From NCBI RefSeq assembly GCF_000026145.1, contig NC_009445.1, positions 1,550,001 to 1,614,000 of the forward strand: 64,000 bases of DNA. The letters are read 5' to 3'. Every line of letters starts with the position of its first letter. Within the stretch, counting starts at the first letter, position 1. The notes beneath the pieces were generated by a model. The model saw only the letters and a list, made by a program, of their open reading frames with translations. It was not told the DNA's origin and ran no database searches. The position numbers and the translations under genes were made by a program. Below, piece after piece: positions 33,825 to 42,522 of this stretch. The stretch is from Bradyrhizobium sp. ORS 278 (GTDB taxonomy: Bacteria; Pseudomonadota; Alphaproteobacteria; Rhizobiales; Xanthobacteraceae).

Positions 33825-35021
33825 ATGAGCGTCGCGTTGGCCAGTTCTTCGATTCCAAGTTCGACCAGGCAGGAACCCCTCAGGGTGATGGTCGTGGACG
33901 ACTCTGTCGTCATCCGCGGCATGATATCGCGCTGGATCAGCTCTGAGCCGGACATGGTCGTGGCGGCGTCGTTGCGGACCGGCCTCGAAGCGGTCAATCA
34001 GATCGACCGCGTCAACCCCGATGTCGCCGTGCTCGACATCGAGATGCCCGAGCTCGATGGTATCGCCGCGCTGCCGAAGCTGCTTGCGAAGAAAAAGAAC
34101 CTCGCTGTGATCATGGCCTCGACGCTGACCCGCCGCAACGCGGAGATCAGCTTCAAGGCGCTGTCGCTCGGCGCGGCCGACTACATCCCGAAGCCCGAGA
34201 GCACGCGCGAAGCATCAGCCGCCGAAAATTTCCACTACGACCTGATCCAGAAGATCCGCAATCTCGGCGCCAAGGCGCGCCGTGCGGCTCCCGTGGCCTA
34301 CGCTCCCGCGGCGGCTCCCGCCGCTCCGCACGTGCAGGAATTGCGGCCCGCGCCGGCGATGCGTCCGGCCGCGGCACCGACGCCGGTCCCGGCCGTTCCG
34401 GCCGCGGCCCTGGCGCGCCGCGCCTTCAGCTCACAGATGCCGAAGGTGCTGTTGATCGGCTCGTCGACCGGCGGCCCGCAGGCGCTGATGTCGGTCGTCA
34501 CCGAGCTCGGCGCAGTGATCGACCGCTTCCCGGTGTTGATCACCCAGCACATGCCGCCGACCTTCACCACCATTCTCGCCGAGCATCTGGCGCGCTCGAG
34601 CCGCAGGCCGGCGCATGAGGCCGTCGATGGCGAGGTCATCAAGCCCGGCCAGATCTATCTCGCGCCCGGCGGCCGCCACATGCGCGTCGCACGCCACGGC
34701 GCCGAAGCCGTGATCGCGCTCGACAACGGCCCGCCCGTCAACTTCTGCAAGCCGGCCGTGGATCCGCTGTTCACCTCGGCCGTCGAGATCTGGCAGGGTG
34801 CGACGCTCGCCGTGATCCTCACCGGCATGGGCTCCGACGGCATGCGCGGCGGCAAGGACATCGTCGCGGCCGGCGGCAGCGTCATCGCGCAGGACGAGGC
34901 CACCAGCGTGGTCTGGGGCATGCCGGGCGCGGCCGCCAATGCCGGGATCTGCGCGGCCATCCTTCCCTTGAATCAGATCGCTCCGAAGCTCGTGCGTCTG
35001 TTTGCTGGAGACCGTTCGTGA
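33825..35021 (+). CDS. cheB: Chemoreceptor glutamate methylesterase CheB
   Basis: A 398-residue protein. The receiver domain (about 19-140) has phospho-Asp71 in [11 protein letters not shown] long Ala/Pro-rich linker (about 155-205) leads to the methylesterase domain. Catalytic Ser is in [12 protein letters not shown], His in [10 protein letters not shown] and Asp in [11 protein letters not shown]. It removes methyl groups from chemoreceptors during adaptation and reverses CheR. The linker is longer than the usual CheB linker. The stop overlaps the GTG start of cheR by four bases. Confidence 0.95.
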   Translation: MSVALASSSIPSSTRQEPLRVMVVDDSVVIRGMISRWISSEPDMVVAASLRTGLEAVNQIDRVNPDVAVLDIEMPELDGIAALPKLLAKKKNLAVIMASTLTRRNAEISFKALSLGAADYIPKPESTREASAAENFHYDLIQKIRNLGAKARRAAPVAYAPAAAPAAPHVQELRPAPAMRPAAAPTPVPAVPAAALARRAFSSQMPKVLLIGSSTGGPQALMSVVTELGAVIDRFPVLITQHMPPTFTTILAEHLARSSRRPAHEAVDGEVIKPGQIYLAPGGRHMRVARHGAEAVIALDNGPPVNFCKPAVDPLFTSAVEIWQGATLAVILTGMGSDGMRGGKDIVAAGGSVIAQDEATSVVWGMPGAAANAGICAAILPLNQIAPKLVRLFAGDRS

Positions 35022-35887
35022 CACCCCTGGACTATGAGTTCTTGCGTAAGCTCCTGAAGGAGCGGTCCGGTCTCGACCTATCTGCCGACAAGCAATATCT
35101 GGTCGAGAGCCGGCTGTTGCCGCTGGCGCGCCGCGCCAATCTGCCGGGCATTCCCGAGCTGGTGCAGAAGCTGAAGAGCGGCGGCGAGCAGCTCATGACG
35201 CAGGTGGTCGAAGCCATGACCACCAACGAGACGTTCTTCTTCCGCGACAAGATTCCGTTCGATCATCTGCGCGAGGGCATTCTGCCCTCCCTGATTCAAT
35301 CGCGCGCGAGCCGCCGCTCCTTGAGAATCTGGTCGGCGGCCTGCTCGACCGGCCAGGAGCCGTATTCGATCGCGATGTGCCTGCGTGAATTCGGCGCGGC
35401 GCTCGCCGGATGGCGGATCGAGATCGTCGCGACCGACCTGTCGCAGGAGGTGCTGGAGAAGTCGAAGGCCGGCCTCTACAGCCAGTTCGAAGTGCAGCGC
35501 GGCCTGCCGATCCAGCTCCTGGTGAAGTACTTCACCCAACTCGGCGAGCTTTGGCAGCTCAGCGCCGACATCCGCGGTATGGTGCAGCACCGCCAGCTCA
35601 ACCTGCTGCAGGACTTCACGCACCTCGGCAAGTTCGATGTGATCTTTTGCCGCAACGTGCTGATCTACTTCGATCAGGAGACCAAGGCTCAGATCTTCGA
35701 GCGCATGGCCAAGGTGATTGAACCGGATGGCACGCTGCTGCTGGGCGCGGCCGAATCCGTGGTCGGCATCACCGATGCGTTCAGGCCCAATCAGGAGCGG
35801 CGCGGGCTCTACCAGATCAACCCTGTCCGCAGTCCGCGCGGCGGCGCCGCGCTGCTGCCCGGCCTGAAAGTGGTTGCGGCGCGCTGA
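35018..35887 (+). CDS. cheR: Chemoreceptor methyltransferase CheR
   Basis: A 289-residue SAM-dependent methyltransferase. The N-terminal helical domain ([20 protein letters not shown]) precedes the catalytic domain with the SAM-binding [17 protein letters not shown], then [19 protein letters not shown] and [14 protein letters not shown]. It methylates receptor glutamates. The GTG start overlaps cheB (GTGA). It is the last gene of the chemotaxis operon, followed by a 174-base gap before kaiC. Confidence 0.95.
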   Translation: MTPLDYEFLRKLLKERSGLDLSADKQYLVESRLLPLARRANLPGIPELVQKLKSGGEQLMTQVVEAMTTNETFFFRDKIPFDHLREGILPSLIQSRASRRSLRIWSAACSTGQEPYSIAMCLREFGAALAGWRIEIVATDLSQEVLEKSKAGLYSQFEVQRGLPIQLLVKYFTQLGELWQLSADIRGMVQHRQLNLLQDFTHLGKFDVIFCRNVLIYFDQETKAQIFERMAKVIEPDGTLLLGAAESVVGITDAFRPNQERRGLYQINPVRSPRGGAALLPGLKVVAAR

Positions 35888-35981
35888 TCGCAGTCCTCCC
35901 GCTAAGTCACTGGACCGGCGGCGCAAACGTCGCTCGCCCGGCTGTGGATCTGCAGCGCGGCAAAATCTTTTTCCGAAGCCG

Positions 35982-36006
35982 GGAACCTTTTTCCTTCCGA
36001 AGCGTC
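35982..36006 (+). promoter_or_regulatory. EcfG-like general-stress promoter upstream of kaiC
   Basis: GGAAC, then 16 bases, then CGTC. The alphaproteobacterial general-stress sigma factor EcfG recognises GGAAC-N16/17-CGTT, so one base departs from consensus. The element lies 56 bases before the kaiC start codon, a suitable distance for a promoter. Confidence 0.5.
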
Positions 36007-36061
36007 GATTCACGCCTTGGTGTGGCCAGAGCGTGTTCGCTCGACGGCGGGGGGAAGATCG

Positions 36062-37819
36062 ATGAAAACGAGTGTGCGTCCTCGAATCGTGACGCGGGAT
36101 CTCCCTGTGATCGCAAAATCCCCGACCGGGATCGACGGCCTGGACGAGGTCACGTTCGGCGGCCTGCCGCGGGGACGCCCGACGCTGTTGTGCGGCGCCG
36201 CAGGCTGCGGCAAGACGCTGTTCGCGATGACTTTTCTCTACAACGGCGCCGTTGCCTATGACGAGCCCGGCGTTTTCATCGCGTTCGAGGAGCAGCCCGA
36301 GGATCTGATCAAGAATGTCGGCTCGCTGAGCTATGACATCGAGCGGCTGATCGAGCAGAAGAAGATCGTCGTCGATCACATCCACCTCGATCGCAACGAG
36401 ATCGAGGAGGCGGGGGACTACGATCTCGACGGGCTGTTCATCCGCATCGGCTTCGCGATCGATTCCATCGGCGCCAAGCGCGTCGTGATCGACACGATCG
36501 AGACGCTGTTCGGCGGTCTCGACAATCAGGCCGTGCTGCGCTCCGAGCTGCGGCGGCTGTTCGAGTGGCTGAAGAGCAAGGGCGTCACCGCGATCATCAC
36601 CGGCGAGCGCGGTGGCGGTACGCTGACCCGTTATGGCCTCGAGGAATACGTCGCCGATTGCGTGATCCTGCTCGACAACCGCGTTCATGATCAGTTGTCG
36701 ACGCGGCGACTGCGCGTTGTGAAGTACCGCGGCACGGCGCACGGCACCAACGAATATCCCTTCATCATCGACCAGGAAGGCATCACGGTGATGCCGATCA
36801 CCTCGTCGGGTCTCGCCCATGATGCCTGGACCGAGCGGGTCTCGACGGGCATCGCCGATCTCGACGACATGCTGGAAGGGCGTGGCTACTACAAGGGATC
36901 GAGCATCCTGATCTCCGGCATGGCTGGGTCCGGAAAGTCGACGATGTCGGCGCATTTCGCCAATTCGATCTGCGCGGGCGGACAGCGCTGCATCTATTTC
37001 GCGCTGGAAGAATCGCCGCAGCAGATCATCCGCAACATGCGGTCGGTCGGCCTGGACCTGCAGCAATGGGTCGATCGCGGCCTGCTGCGCTTCTCCGCGC
37101 GCCGTCCCAATCTGTACGGGCTGGAAACGCATCTCGCCGCGATGCACCGCGAAGTGAAGGAATTCGATCCTGCCGCCGTGGTCGTCGATCCGATCTCGTC
37201 GCTGATGGGCGCGGGTCTCGCCGGTGACGTTCACTCGATGACGCTGCGGCTCATCGATTTCCTGAAGGCGCGCGGTGTCACCGCGCTGTTCACCAATCTG
37301 GGCGGTGGCACCGCCGAGACGGTGACCACGGAGATGCAGATCTCCTCGCTCACCGACACTTGGCTGCTGCTCTACAACCGCGAGAGCAATGGCGAGCACA
37401 ATCGCCAGCTCTATCTGTTGAAGTCGCGCGGCATGGCGCATTCCAATCAGGTTCGCGAGTTCCTGATGAGCGCCGACGGCATCGCGCTGCGCGAGGTCTA
37501 TGTCGGTCCCGAAGGTGTCCTCACGGGGTCGGCGCGGCTCGCCCAGGAGGCCAGGGATCGCGCGGATCGGCTCTCGCGCATGCAGGAGGTCGAGCGCCGG
37601 ACGCGGGACGTCGAGCGCCGCCGCAGAGAAATCGAGCAGCAGATCGAAACGCTGAAGGCTCAGCTTGCGAGCGAGGAGGGGGAAATGGAGCTTCTGAACC
37701 TGGAAAGCAGCGCGCGCGACGAGCAGCGCTCGGCGGATCGCATCGCCCTGGCGCAGAGCCGCTCGGCCAAGCGGCCAGCCGGCGGCGCCGCCTCGACACC
37801 GATGGCCTCGCGCAAATGA
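36062..37819 (+). CDS. kaiC: KaiC-like double RecA-domain ATPase
   Basis: A 585-residue KaiC homologue with tandem RecA domains. CI Walker A GAAGCGKT is at 45-52 with catalytic Glu76/Glu77; CII Walker A GMAGSGKS is at 286-293 with its own EE pair (FALEESPQQ). The segment equivalent to the cyanobacterial Ser/Thr autophosphorylation site reads QISSLTDT, with Ser428-Ser429 in place of Ser-Thr. Past the CII domain, residues about 490-555 form a coiled coil rich in Arg/Glu, which cyanobacterial KaiC lacks. No kaiA is present. In Rhodopseudomonas palustris, KaiB-KaiC act as an hourglass-like timer. GGGGGGAAG precedes the ATG, and the stop overlaps kaiB. Confidence 0.92.
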   Translation: MKTSVRPRIVTRDLPVIAKSPTGIDGLDEVTFGGLPRGRPTLLCGAAGCGKTLFAMTFLYNGAVAYDEPGVFIAFEEQPEDLIKNVGSLSYDIERLIEQKKIVVDHIHLDRNEIEEAGDYDLDGLFIRIGFAIDSIGAKRVVIDTIETLFGGLDNQAVLRSELRRLFEWLKSKGVTAIITGERGGGTLTRYGLEEYVADCVILLDNRVHDQLSTRRLRVVKYRGTAHGTNEYPFIIDQEGITVMPITSSGLAHDAWTERVSTGIADLDDMLEGRGYYKGSSILISGMAGSGKSTMSAHFANSICAGGQRCIYFALEESPQQIIRNMRSVGLDLQQWVDRGLLRFSARRPNLYGLETHLAAMHREVKEFDPAAVVVDPISSLMGAGLAGDVHSMTLRLIDFLKARGVTALFTNLGGGTAETVTTEMQISSLTDTWLLLYNRESNGEHNRQLYLLKSRGMAHSNQVREFLMSADGIALREVYVGPEGVLTGSARLAQEARDRADRLSRMQEVERRTRDVERRRREIEQQIETLKAQLASEEGEMELLNLESSARDEQRSADRIALAQSRSAKRPAGGAASTPMASRK

Positions 37820-38112
37820 CGGCCGCAGCGATGGAACAGGATGGCTACAATCTCCGGCTCTATGTCGCGGGCCAGACGCCCAAATCGGTGGCGGCTCTCG
37901 CCAACCTCAAGAAGCTGTGCGAGACGCATCTGCCTGGCCGCTACACGATCGAAGTGATCGATCTGATGAAGGATCCTGCGCTCGCGCAGCGCGACCAGAT
38001 CGTCGCGATCCCGACGCTGATCAGACAGCTGCCGGAGCCGCTCAAGCGGATCATCGGCGACCTCTCCAATGCGGAGAAGGTGCTCGTCGGTCTGGATATT
38101 GCTCCGAGCTGA
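37816..38112 (+). CDS. kaiB: KaiB clock protein
   Basis: A 98-residue thioredoxin-like protein of normal KaiB length. The pattern [32 protein letters not shown] and [20 protein letters not shown] is diagnostic. KaiB binds phosphorylated KaiC and, in cyanobacteria, switches fold to do so. The ATG overlaps the TGA of kaiC (ATGA), so the two are translationally coupled. It is followed 11 bases later by the HWE kinase gene. Confidence 0.93.
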   Translation: MTAAAMEQDGYNLRLYVAGQTPKSVAALANLKKLCETHLPGRYTIEVIDLMKDPALAQRDQIVAIPTLIRQLPEPLKRIIGDLSNAEKVLVGLDIAPS

Positions 38113-38123
38113 ACGGAGGTTTT

Positions 38124-39611
38124 GTGGCAGCAAAAGAGGCGATGCAGGCGGCCCGGCCGCGCAACGAGGCGGAGGAGACCGTCGAGGCCATTCACCGCGG
38201 CAATGTCGATGCCGTGGTGGTGCAGGGCCCGAGCGGGCCTCAGGTCATCATGCTCCAGGGCGCGGACGCGCCCTATCACGTGCTGGTCGAGCGGATGAGC
38301 GATGGCGCGCTGACGCTCGATGCGGAGGGTAGCATCGTCTACGTCAATTCGCGGCTTTGCGCGCTGAGCGGCCTCGATGCGGACCAGCTCGTGGGGCGAA
38401 GCTTTGCGTCGCTGTTTGCCGGACCGGCGCCGCAGCAGCGTGCCGATGATGCGGCCAGCGATGCGCAACTGCGTCGCGCCGATGGCGGCGACCTGCCGGT
38501 GTCGGTGTGGATGCGTCAGATGGCGATGGGCGGCGTCGTCGCGACGCTCGTCACGCTGACCGACATGTCGGTGCAGCGCCGGGCCGAGGAGGTCGCCACC
38601 GCCGAGCGCTTCGCGCGCTCGATCCTGGAGCAGGCCACCGACGCCGTGGTCGTGCTGGCGCTCGATGGACGGATCACGCATGCGAGCTGGGTGGCGGAGC
38701 AGCTCGCCGAACGCTCGCCCGTCGGGCAGCTGTTCTCGGAGGCGTTTCCACTGGACGCGCAGAGCGCCAGCCAGCAGGGCACCTTGACGCGGTTCTCGCG
38801 CGAGAGCCTCGATCAGGCGCTGGCCACCAAGCCGTTTCACGGCGTCGAGGTCGCGCTGCGCAATCCGCGGATGTCCGGGCGCTCCTTCCTGCTGTCCGGC
38901 GGTCCGCTGGTCAACGACGCCAAGGATGCGGTCGGATCGATCGTGACCCTGACCGACATCACCGAGCGCAAGCGCGCCGAGGAGCAGCAGACCATGCTGG
39001 TCGCGGAGCTCAATCACCGGGTCAAGAATATCCTGGCGATCGTGCAGTCCGTCGCTGGCCAGACCCTGCGCACCTCGCCATCGCTGCCGGCGTTCAACAA
39101 GGCGTTCTCCGGCCGCATCCAGGCGGTCTCGATCGCCCACGATATCCTCACGCAGACGCGCTGGATCGGCATCGGCTTCAACGAACTGCTCACGACGGTG
39201 CTGGCGCCGTATGGCGTCGGCGAAGGCCGCATTGCGATCGAGGGACCGCCGGTGCTGCTCGAAGCCCGTCTGGTGCTGCCGTTGTCGATGGTGCTGCACG
39301 AGCTCGCGACCAATGCTTCCAAATACGGTGCGCTGTCGGCGCCGCTCGGCCGGGTCGCGATCTCCTGGATTTTGCGCGACGATCGCCGCCGGCTCGAGCT
39401 GGTGTGGCTGGAGCGCGGTGGGCCGAGGATCGAGGCCGGCGGCGCGCGCGGCTTCGGCACGACGCTGATCGACCGTGTCGTTCGATTCGATCTCGACGGC
39501 GAGGCGAAGCTGGAGTTCGAGCCCGAGGGAATCCGTTGCACGCTGATCTTTGCATTGACGGCGGAAACTGTGCCCGAGCAGGTGCCGGCGTCGGCCGTGC
39601 AACCCGACTGA
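38124..39611 (+). CDS. PAS-domain HWE-family sensor histidine kinase
   Basis: A 495-residue soluble kinase. Two PAS domains (about 50-165 and 165-285; GALTLDAEGSIVYVNSRLCA opens the first) precede an HWE-type catalytic region: the acceptor motif NHRVKNILAIVQSVAGQTLR, the N box LHELATNASKYGAL and the WLERGG block. It has no membrane segment. GGAGG lies just before the GTG at 38124; Met at 38142 is an alternative. It is the third gene of kaiC-kaiB-kinase, suggesting KaiBC output or input through a two-component step. The stop TGA shares the palindrome TGATCA with the stop of the convergent response-regulator gene. Confidence 0.88.
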   Translation: MAAKEAMQAARPRNEAEETVEAIHRGNVDAVVVQGPSGPQVIMLQGADAPYHVLVERMSDGALTLDAEGSIVYVNSRLCALSGLDADQLVGRSFASLFAGPAPQQRADDAASDAQLRRADGGDLPVSVWMRQMAMGGVVATLVTLTDMSVQRRAEEVATAERFARSILEQATDAVVVLALDGRITHASWVAEQLAERSPVGQLFSEAFPLDAQSASQQGTLTRFSRESLDQALATKPFHGVEVALRNPRMSGRSFLLSGGPLVNDAKDAVGSIVTLTDITERKRAEEQQTMLVAELNHRVKNILAIVQSVAGQTLRTSPSLPAFNKAFSGRIQAVSIAHDILTQTRWIGIGFNELLTTVLAPYGVGEGRIAIEGPPVLLEARLVLPLSMVLHELATNASKYGALSAPLGRVAISWILRDDRRRLELVWLERGGPRIEAGGARGFGTTLIDRVVRFDLDGEAKLEFEPEGIRCTLIFALTAETVPEQVPASAVQPD

Positions 39612-39992
39612 TCAGCGCGGCAGAAACGTCGCCTGGCACATCGCGCGCAGCGCGCGCTCGTCGAACGGCTTGGCCAGCCGCGGCAGGCCCCGAAACTCCG
39701 GCGGGAAGAGCGTGGCGTCGTCGTAGCCGGAGGTGATGACGATCTTCAGCTCGCGCGCGATGAGCTGCGGCAGGATCGCGAAAATCTGCTCGCCGCGCAG
39801 GTTGACGTCGAGCAGGGCCCCATCGAGATCGCCGCGCTCCGCCTCGCGCAGCACCTCCGCGACGCGCGAGACCGGGCCGATCACCTCGCAGCCGAAGCCT
39901 TGCAGCACGGTCTCGAGCTCGAGCGCGATCAGGCCCTCGTCTTCGGCGACCAGGATGCGCAAGCCTTCGAGGTGTGAGTTGTCCGCCGCCAT
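39612..39992 (-). CDS. Single-domain response regulator
   Basis: A 126-residue receiver with no output domain. Acidic pocket in ILVAEDEGLIALELE, phospho-Asp in GALLDVNLRGEQ, Lys in LAKPFDER. VNLRGE and AEDEGLIA are typical of receivers paired with HWE kinases in alphaproteobacteria. It is convergent with and directly abuts the HWE kinase gene, so it is the obvious partner. It may act as a phosphate sink or a bound switch, since it cannot bind DNA. Confidence 0.85.
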   Translation of the reverse strand: MAADNSHLEGLRILVAEDEGLIALELETVLQGFGCEVIGPVSRVAEVLREAERGDLDGALLDVNLRGEQIFAILPQLIARELKIVITSGYDDATLFPPEFRGLPRLAKPFDERALRAMCQATFLPR

Positions 39993-40104
39993 GCCTCAGA
40001 TCCGGTCGTGCGCCGACGCCGCGTCCCCAGGGGTTCCGCCTGCTGGTTTATCTAACAGTCCCGGCCAGGGTGTCGAGGCGTATTCGCTGCGTATTGCTAA
40101 CGCT

Positions 40105-41280
40105 TTACAGGATCGCGTGTGGCAAAAAGCGCGAACGATTGCCCGTGATCGGGCTCGCATCCTCGCGGATCGAGAGCCCGCAGGGCTCATGCGCCACCAG
40201 CCAACTGCCGATCACGGGGAACACGCCGCCGAAATCCGGCAGTGGCGCAAGGCCTTGGCGGATGAAACCCTCGGCGCCATAAGGTCCGTCCTGGGCCGAG
40301 ACGGAGACCCCGTCGGAGACCAGACTGACATTGGCGCCCTCGCGCGAGTAGATCGGCTTGCGCACGAAGCTCGGACCGAGGCTCGCGGCTTTCGGATCGT
40401 CCTCGAAATAGGCCGGCAGCAGGTTCGGATGGCCTTCGAACATCTGCCAGAGCAGCGGCAGGATGCCCTTGTTGGACAGGATCGCCTTCCACGGCGGCTC
40501 GATCCATTGCGTCGGCGCGCCCGCGAGCTTGGCGCCGAAGGCGTCGTGGAACATCCACTCCCAGGGATAAAGCTTGAAGGCGAGCGCAATGTCGTTGGTG
40601 TCGAGATCCACGAAGCCGCCGCCCGTGTCGCGCCAGCCGATTTCGCTGATGTCAAGCAGGCTTGTCGACAGGCCGGCTTGCGCGGCGGTGTCGGCGAGAT
40701 AGGCGAGGGTAGCGCCGTCCTCCGCGTCCTCCATCAGGCCCGCGAGGTGCAGCCGCCGTCCTTCGCCCAGCGTGCGCCAGCGCGCGATCAGGCGTTCATG
40801 GATCGAGTTGTACTGATCGGCGCGGCCCGGCACGATGCGACGCTCGATCGCCTGTTCGAGCCAGGTCCATTGAAAGACGGCGGCTTCGAAGATCGAGGTC
40901 GGCGTATCCGCATTGTACTCGAGCAGCTTGGCCGGCGCCCGGCCGCCGTCGCGAAAGCCCTGAAAGCTGAGGTCGAGACGACCATAGAGGCTGCCGTCCC
41001 GGCGCTCCCAGCTCTCGCTCAAGAACGGCCAGACGGCTTGCGGAATCTGCAGCCGCCTTAGCAGCGTCTCGTCGGCGACCACGCGAGCGACCAGTTCGAG
41101 GCAAATCTGCTCGATCTCGGCCGTCGGCTCCTCGATGCCGTGCTCGATTTCGGCGAGGCTGAACGCGTAGTAGGCGCGCTCGTCCCAATAGCGCTCGCCG
41201 TCGACTTCACAAAAATCGAATCCGCATTGCTGCGCCGTCTGCCGCCAGTCGTCGCGCTCGGGGCATGGAATGCGCTGCAT
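40105..41280 (-). CDS. Glutathionylspermidine-synthase-family ATP-grasp protein (YjfC/YgiC-like)
   Basis: A 391-residue protein of the GSP_synth family. ATP-grasp elements include KLLEYNADTPTSIFEAAVFQ near the N-terminal third and SFVRKPIYSREGANVSL near the C-terminal phosphate-binding loop. The family ligates amine and carboxylate groups; E. coli YgiC/YjfC lack the amidase half of GspS and have no proven substrate. It is the last gene of a minus-strand operon with DUF350 and YjfM-like genes, the same set as E. coli yjfL-yjfM-yjfC. The start codon follows six bases after the stop of the His-rich peptide gene. Confidence 0.87.
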   Translation of the reverse strand: MQRIPCPERDDWRQTAQQCGFDFCEVDGERYWDERAYYAFSLAEIEHGIEEPTAEIEQICLELVARVVADETLLRRLQIPQAVWPFLSESWERRDGSLYGRLDLSFQGFRDGGRAPAKLLEYNADTPTSIFEAAVFQWTWLEQAIERRIVPGRADQYNSIHERLIARWRTLGEGRRLHLAGLMEDAEDGATLAYLADTAAQAGLSTSLLDISEIGWRDTGGGFVDLDTNDIALAFKLYPWEWMFHDAFGAKLAGAPTQWIEPPWKAILSNKGILPLLWQMFEGHPNLLPAYFEDDPKAASLGPSFVRKPIYSREGANVSLVSDGVSVSAQDGPYGAEGFIRQGLAPLPDFGGVFPVIGSWLVAHEPCGLSIREDASPITGNRSRFLPHAIL

Positions 41281-41286
41281 GATGCG

Positions 41287-41532
41287 TCAGCCGCCGGCGT
41301 GACCATGCGAGCCGTGACCATGCGAGCCGTGACTGTGCGTGCCGTGACCGTGGAAGCGGTGCACGGCATGGCCGAAGCCGCCATGGATGGCGCGGCACTG
41401 CAGCCGGCCGTGTGACCCGGGCACGGCTTCGAGCCCGGGGCCGCACGACCGCTTGCGTGAAAAGCCCATCGAGACCGCGGCGATCGTCGCGGTCCCCATC
41501 ATCGTCAGCACCACGCGGCGCGAACGTTTCAT
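41287..41532 (-). CDS. Small His/Gly-rich exported peptide
   Basis: An 81-residue product. The N-terminus MKRSRRVVLTMMGTATIAAV looks like a signal peptide or anchor. The C-terminal 30 residues are a His/Gly/Ser array (HGHGTHSHGSHGHGSHGHAG) encoded by 15-base tandem units around 41300-41353. Two cysteines (RSCGPG, LQCRAI) lie between. Such arrays bind Zn, Ni or Cu ions. Its place between the YjfM-like and YjfC-like genes suggests a shared operon. The ribosome-binding site is modest, but the frame, signal and operon position support a real gene. Confidence 0.62.
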   Translation of the reverse strand: MKRSRRVVLTMMGTATIAAVSMGFSRKRSCGPGLEAVPGSHGRLQCRAIHGGFGHAVHRFHGHGTHSHGSHGHGSHGHAGG

Positions 41533-41650
41533 CGGATGTGTCCCGATTAGTCGGCAGGCCAGTTTTTTATGATTTTAAGTCTGTGTCAAAGATCCGAATC
41601 CAAGCAAACAACACAAAGGCGGTGTTTTCGCGGCGATGGCGCGACGGAAA

Positions 41651-42046
41651 TCAGCTGCCCCCGCCGAAGCCGAAGCCATGCCCAAATCCGCCGAAGCCGC
41701 CGCGCGAGACATGCGCCGACGACGCGTCGGCGACATGGCTGGAGCCGCCGCCCCTGGAGTCGGAATCACCGCCTGAGAATCCCCAGCGGCTGGAGCCGCT
41801 GCCACCACTGCCGCCACCCGAATGGCGCGTGTTGCAGTCGCCGGTTTGCGGCTGGGCGGCCATCGTCGGCGTCTCGGGGTCTTGCTGGCAGCTCGGCTGA
41901 TGCGGCATCAGCGCGTAGGCGGTGCCGCCGACGGCGAGCGTGCCCATGACGAGCAGCGCCACATGGCCGGAGCGCTTCACCGGCGGGGTTGCCGGGGGCG
42001 GCGGCAGCGGCCTGCGCTTGCCGAACTCGGGGCGCTGCTCGGCCAT
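41651..42046 (-). CDS. YjfM/YgiB-like (DUF1190-type) membrane-anchored Gly-rich protein
   Basis: A 131-residue protein. A Pro-rich N-terminus (KRRPLPPPPATPPVKRS) precedes one transmembrane segment (HVALLVMGTLAVGGTAYAL, about 28-46), then cysteines in QPSCQQDPE and GDCNTRH, and a long Gly/Ser/His-rich tail. The layout of basic N-terminus, one membrane segment and Gly/Ser-rich end resembles E. coli YjfM/YgiB (DUF1190). Assignment rests on architecture and position between DUF350 and YjfC-like genes. Its start lies two bases after the DUF350 stop. Confidence 0.65.
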   Translation of the reverse strand: MAEQRPEFGKRRPLPPPPATPPVKRSGHVALLVMGTLAVGGTAYALMPHQPSCQQDPETPTMAAQPQTGDCNTRHSGGGSGGSGSSRWGFSGGDSDSRGGGSSHVADASSAHVSRGGFGGFGHGFGFGGGS

Positions 42047-42048
42047 GG

Positions 42049-42453
42049 TCAGTAGATCATCGAGGCGGCGTTGAGCGCGCCGGCGGACAGCGAGGCGAGC
42101 CCGAGCCAGATCGCGGAGGCGAGCTCGCCGGCGACGATGCGGTTGGCGAGGTCCGGCACGGGGATGCGCACGAGGTAATAGACGATCACCTGGACGATCA
42201 GCGCCACCAGCGCCCAGATCAGACAGTCCACCACGTTGGCAGAATGGGCAATGGCGCTGACCAGCGGCAGGGTGAAGCCGAGCAGGCTCAGTCCGAGCGC
42301 GATCGCCGCCGAGGGATGATTGTCCCGGATCAGCTGGAATTCATTGTAGGGCGTGACGCGGACGTAGATGAACAGGTACGCCGTCACCGCGAACAATGCG
42401 GTACAGAAGTACACCAGGAAGGCCGGAAGACCGGCGAGCGATTGCAGGATCAT
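42049..42453 (-). CDS. DUF350 (YjfL-type) inner-membrane protein
   Basis: A 134-residue protein with four predicted transmembrane segments and short loops. The block TPYNEFQLIRDNHPSAAIALG after the first segment is the DUF350 signature. The family is an inner-membrane component of unknown function, found beside YjfM and YjfC-like genes. It is the first gene of the minus-strand operon. Upstream lies the GntR-family gene on the same strand, 69 bases away, so read-through is possible. Confidence 0.85.
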   Translation of the reverse strand: MILQSLAGLPAFLVYFCTALFAVTAYLFIYVRVTPYNEFQLIRDNHPSAAIALGLSLLGFTLPLVSAIAHSANVVDCLIWALVALIVQVIVYYLVRIPVPDLANRIVAGELASAIWLGLASLSAGALNAASMIY

Positions 42454-42522
42454 GGTCGGGCCCGACGCGGAGAGCTTTCATCTGTCGTGCCGCCAGCATG
42501 ACCGGTTCGACGTGAACAAAGT

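Noticed and set aside
35078..37441. Antisense open frame across cheR and kaiC
   Set aside because: It spans two clear genes and their intergenic promoter and shows no protein-like features.
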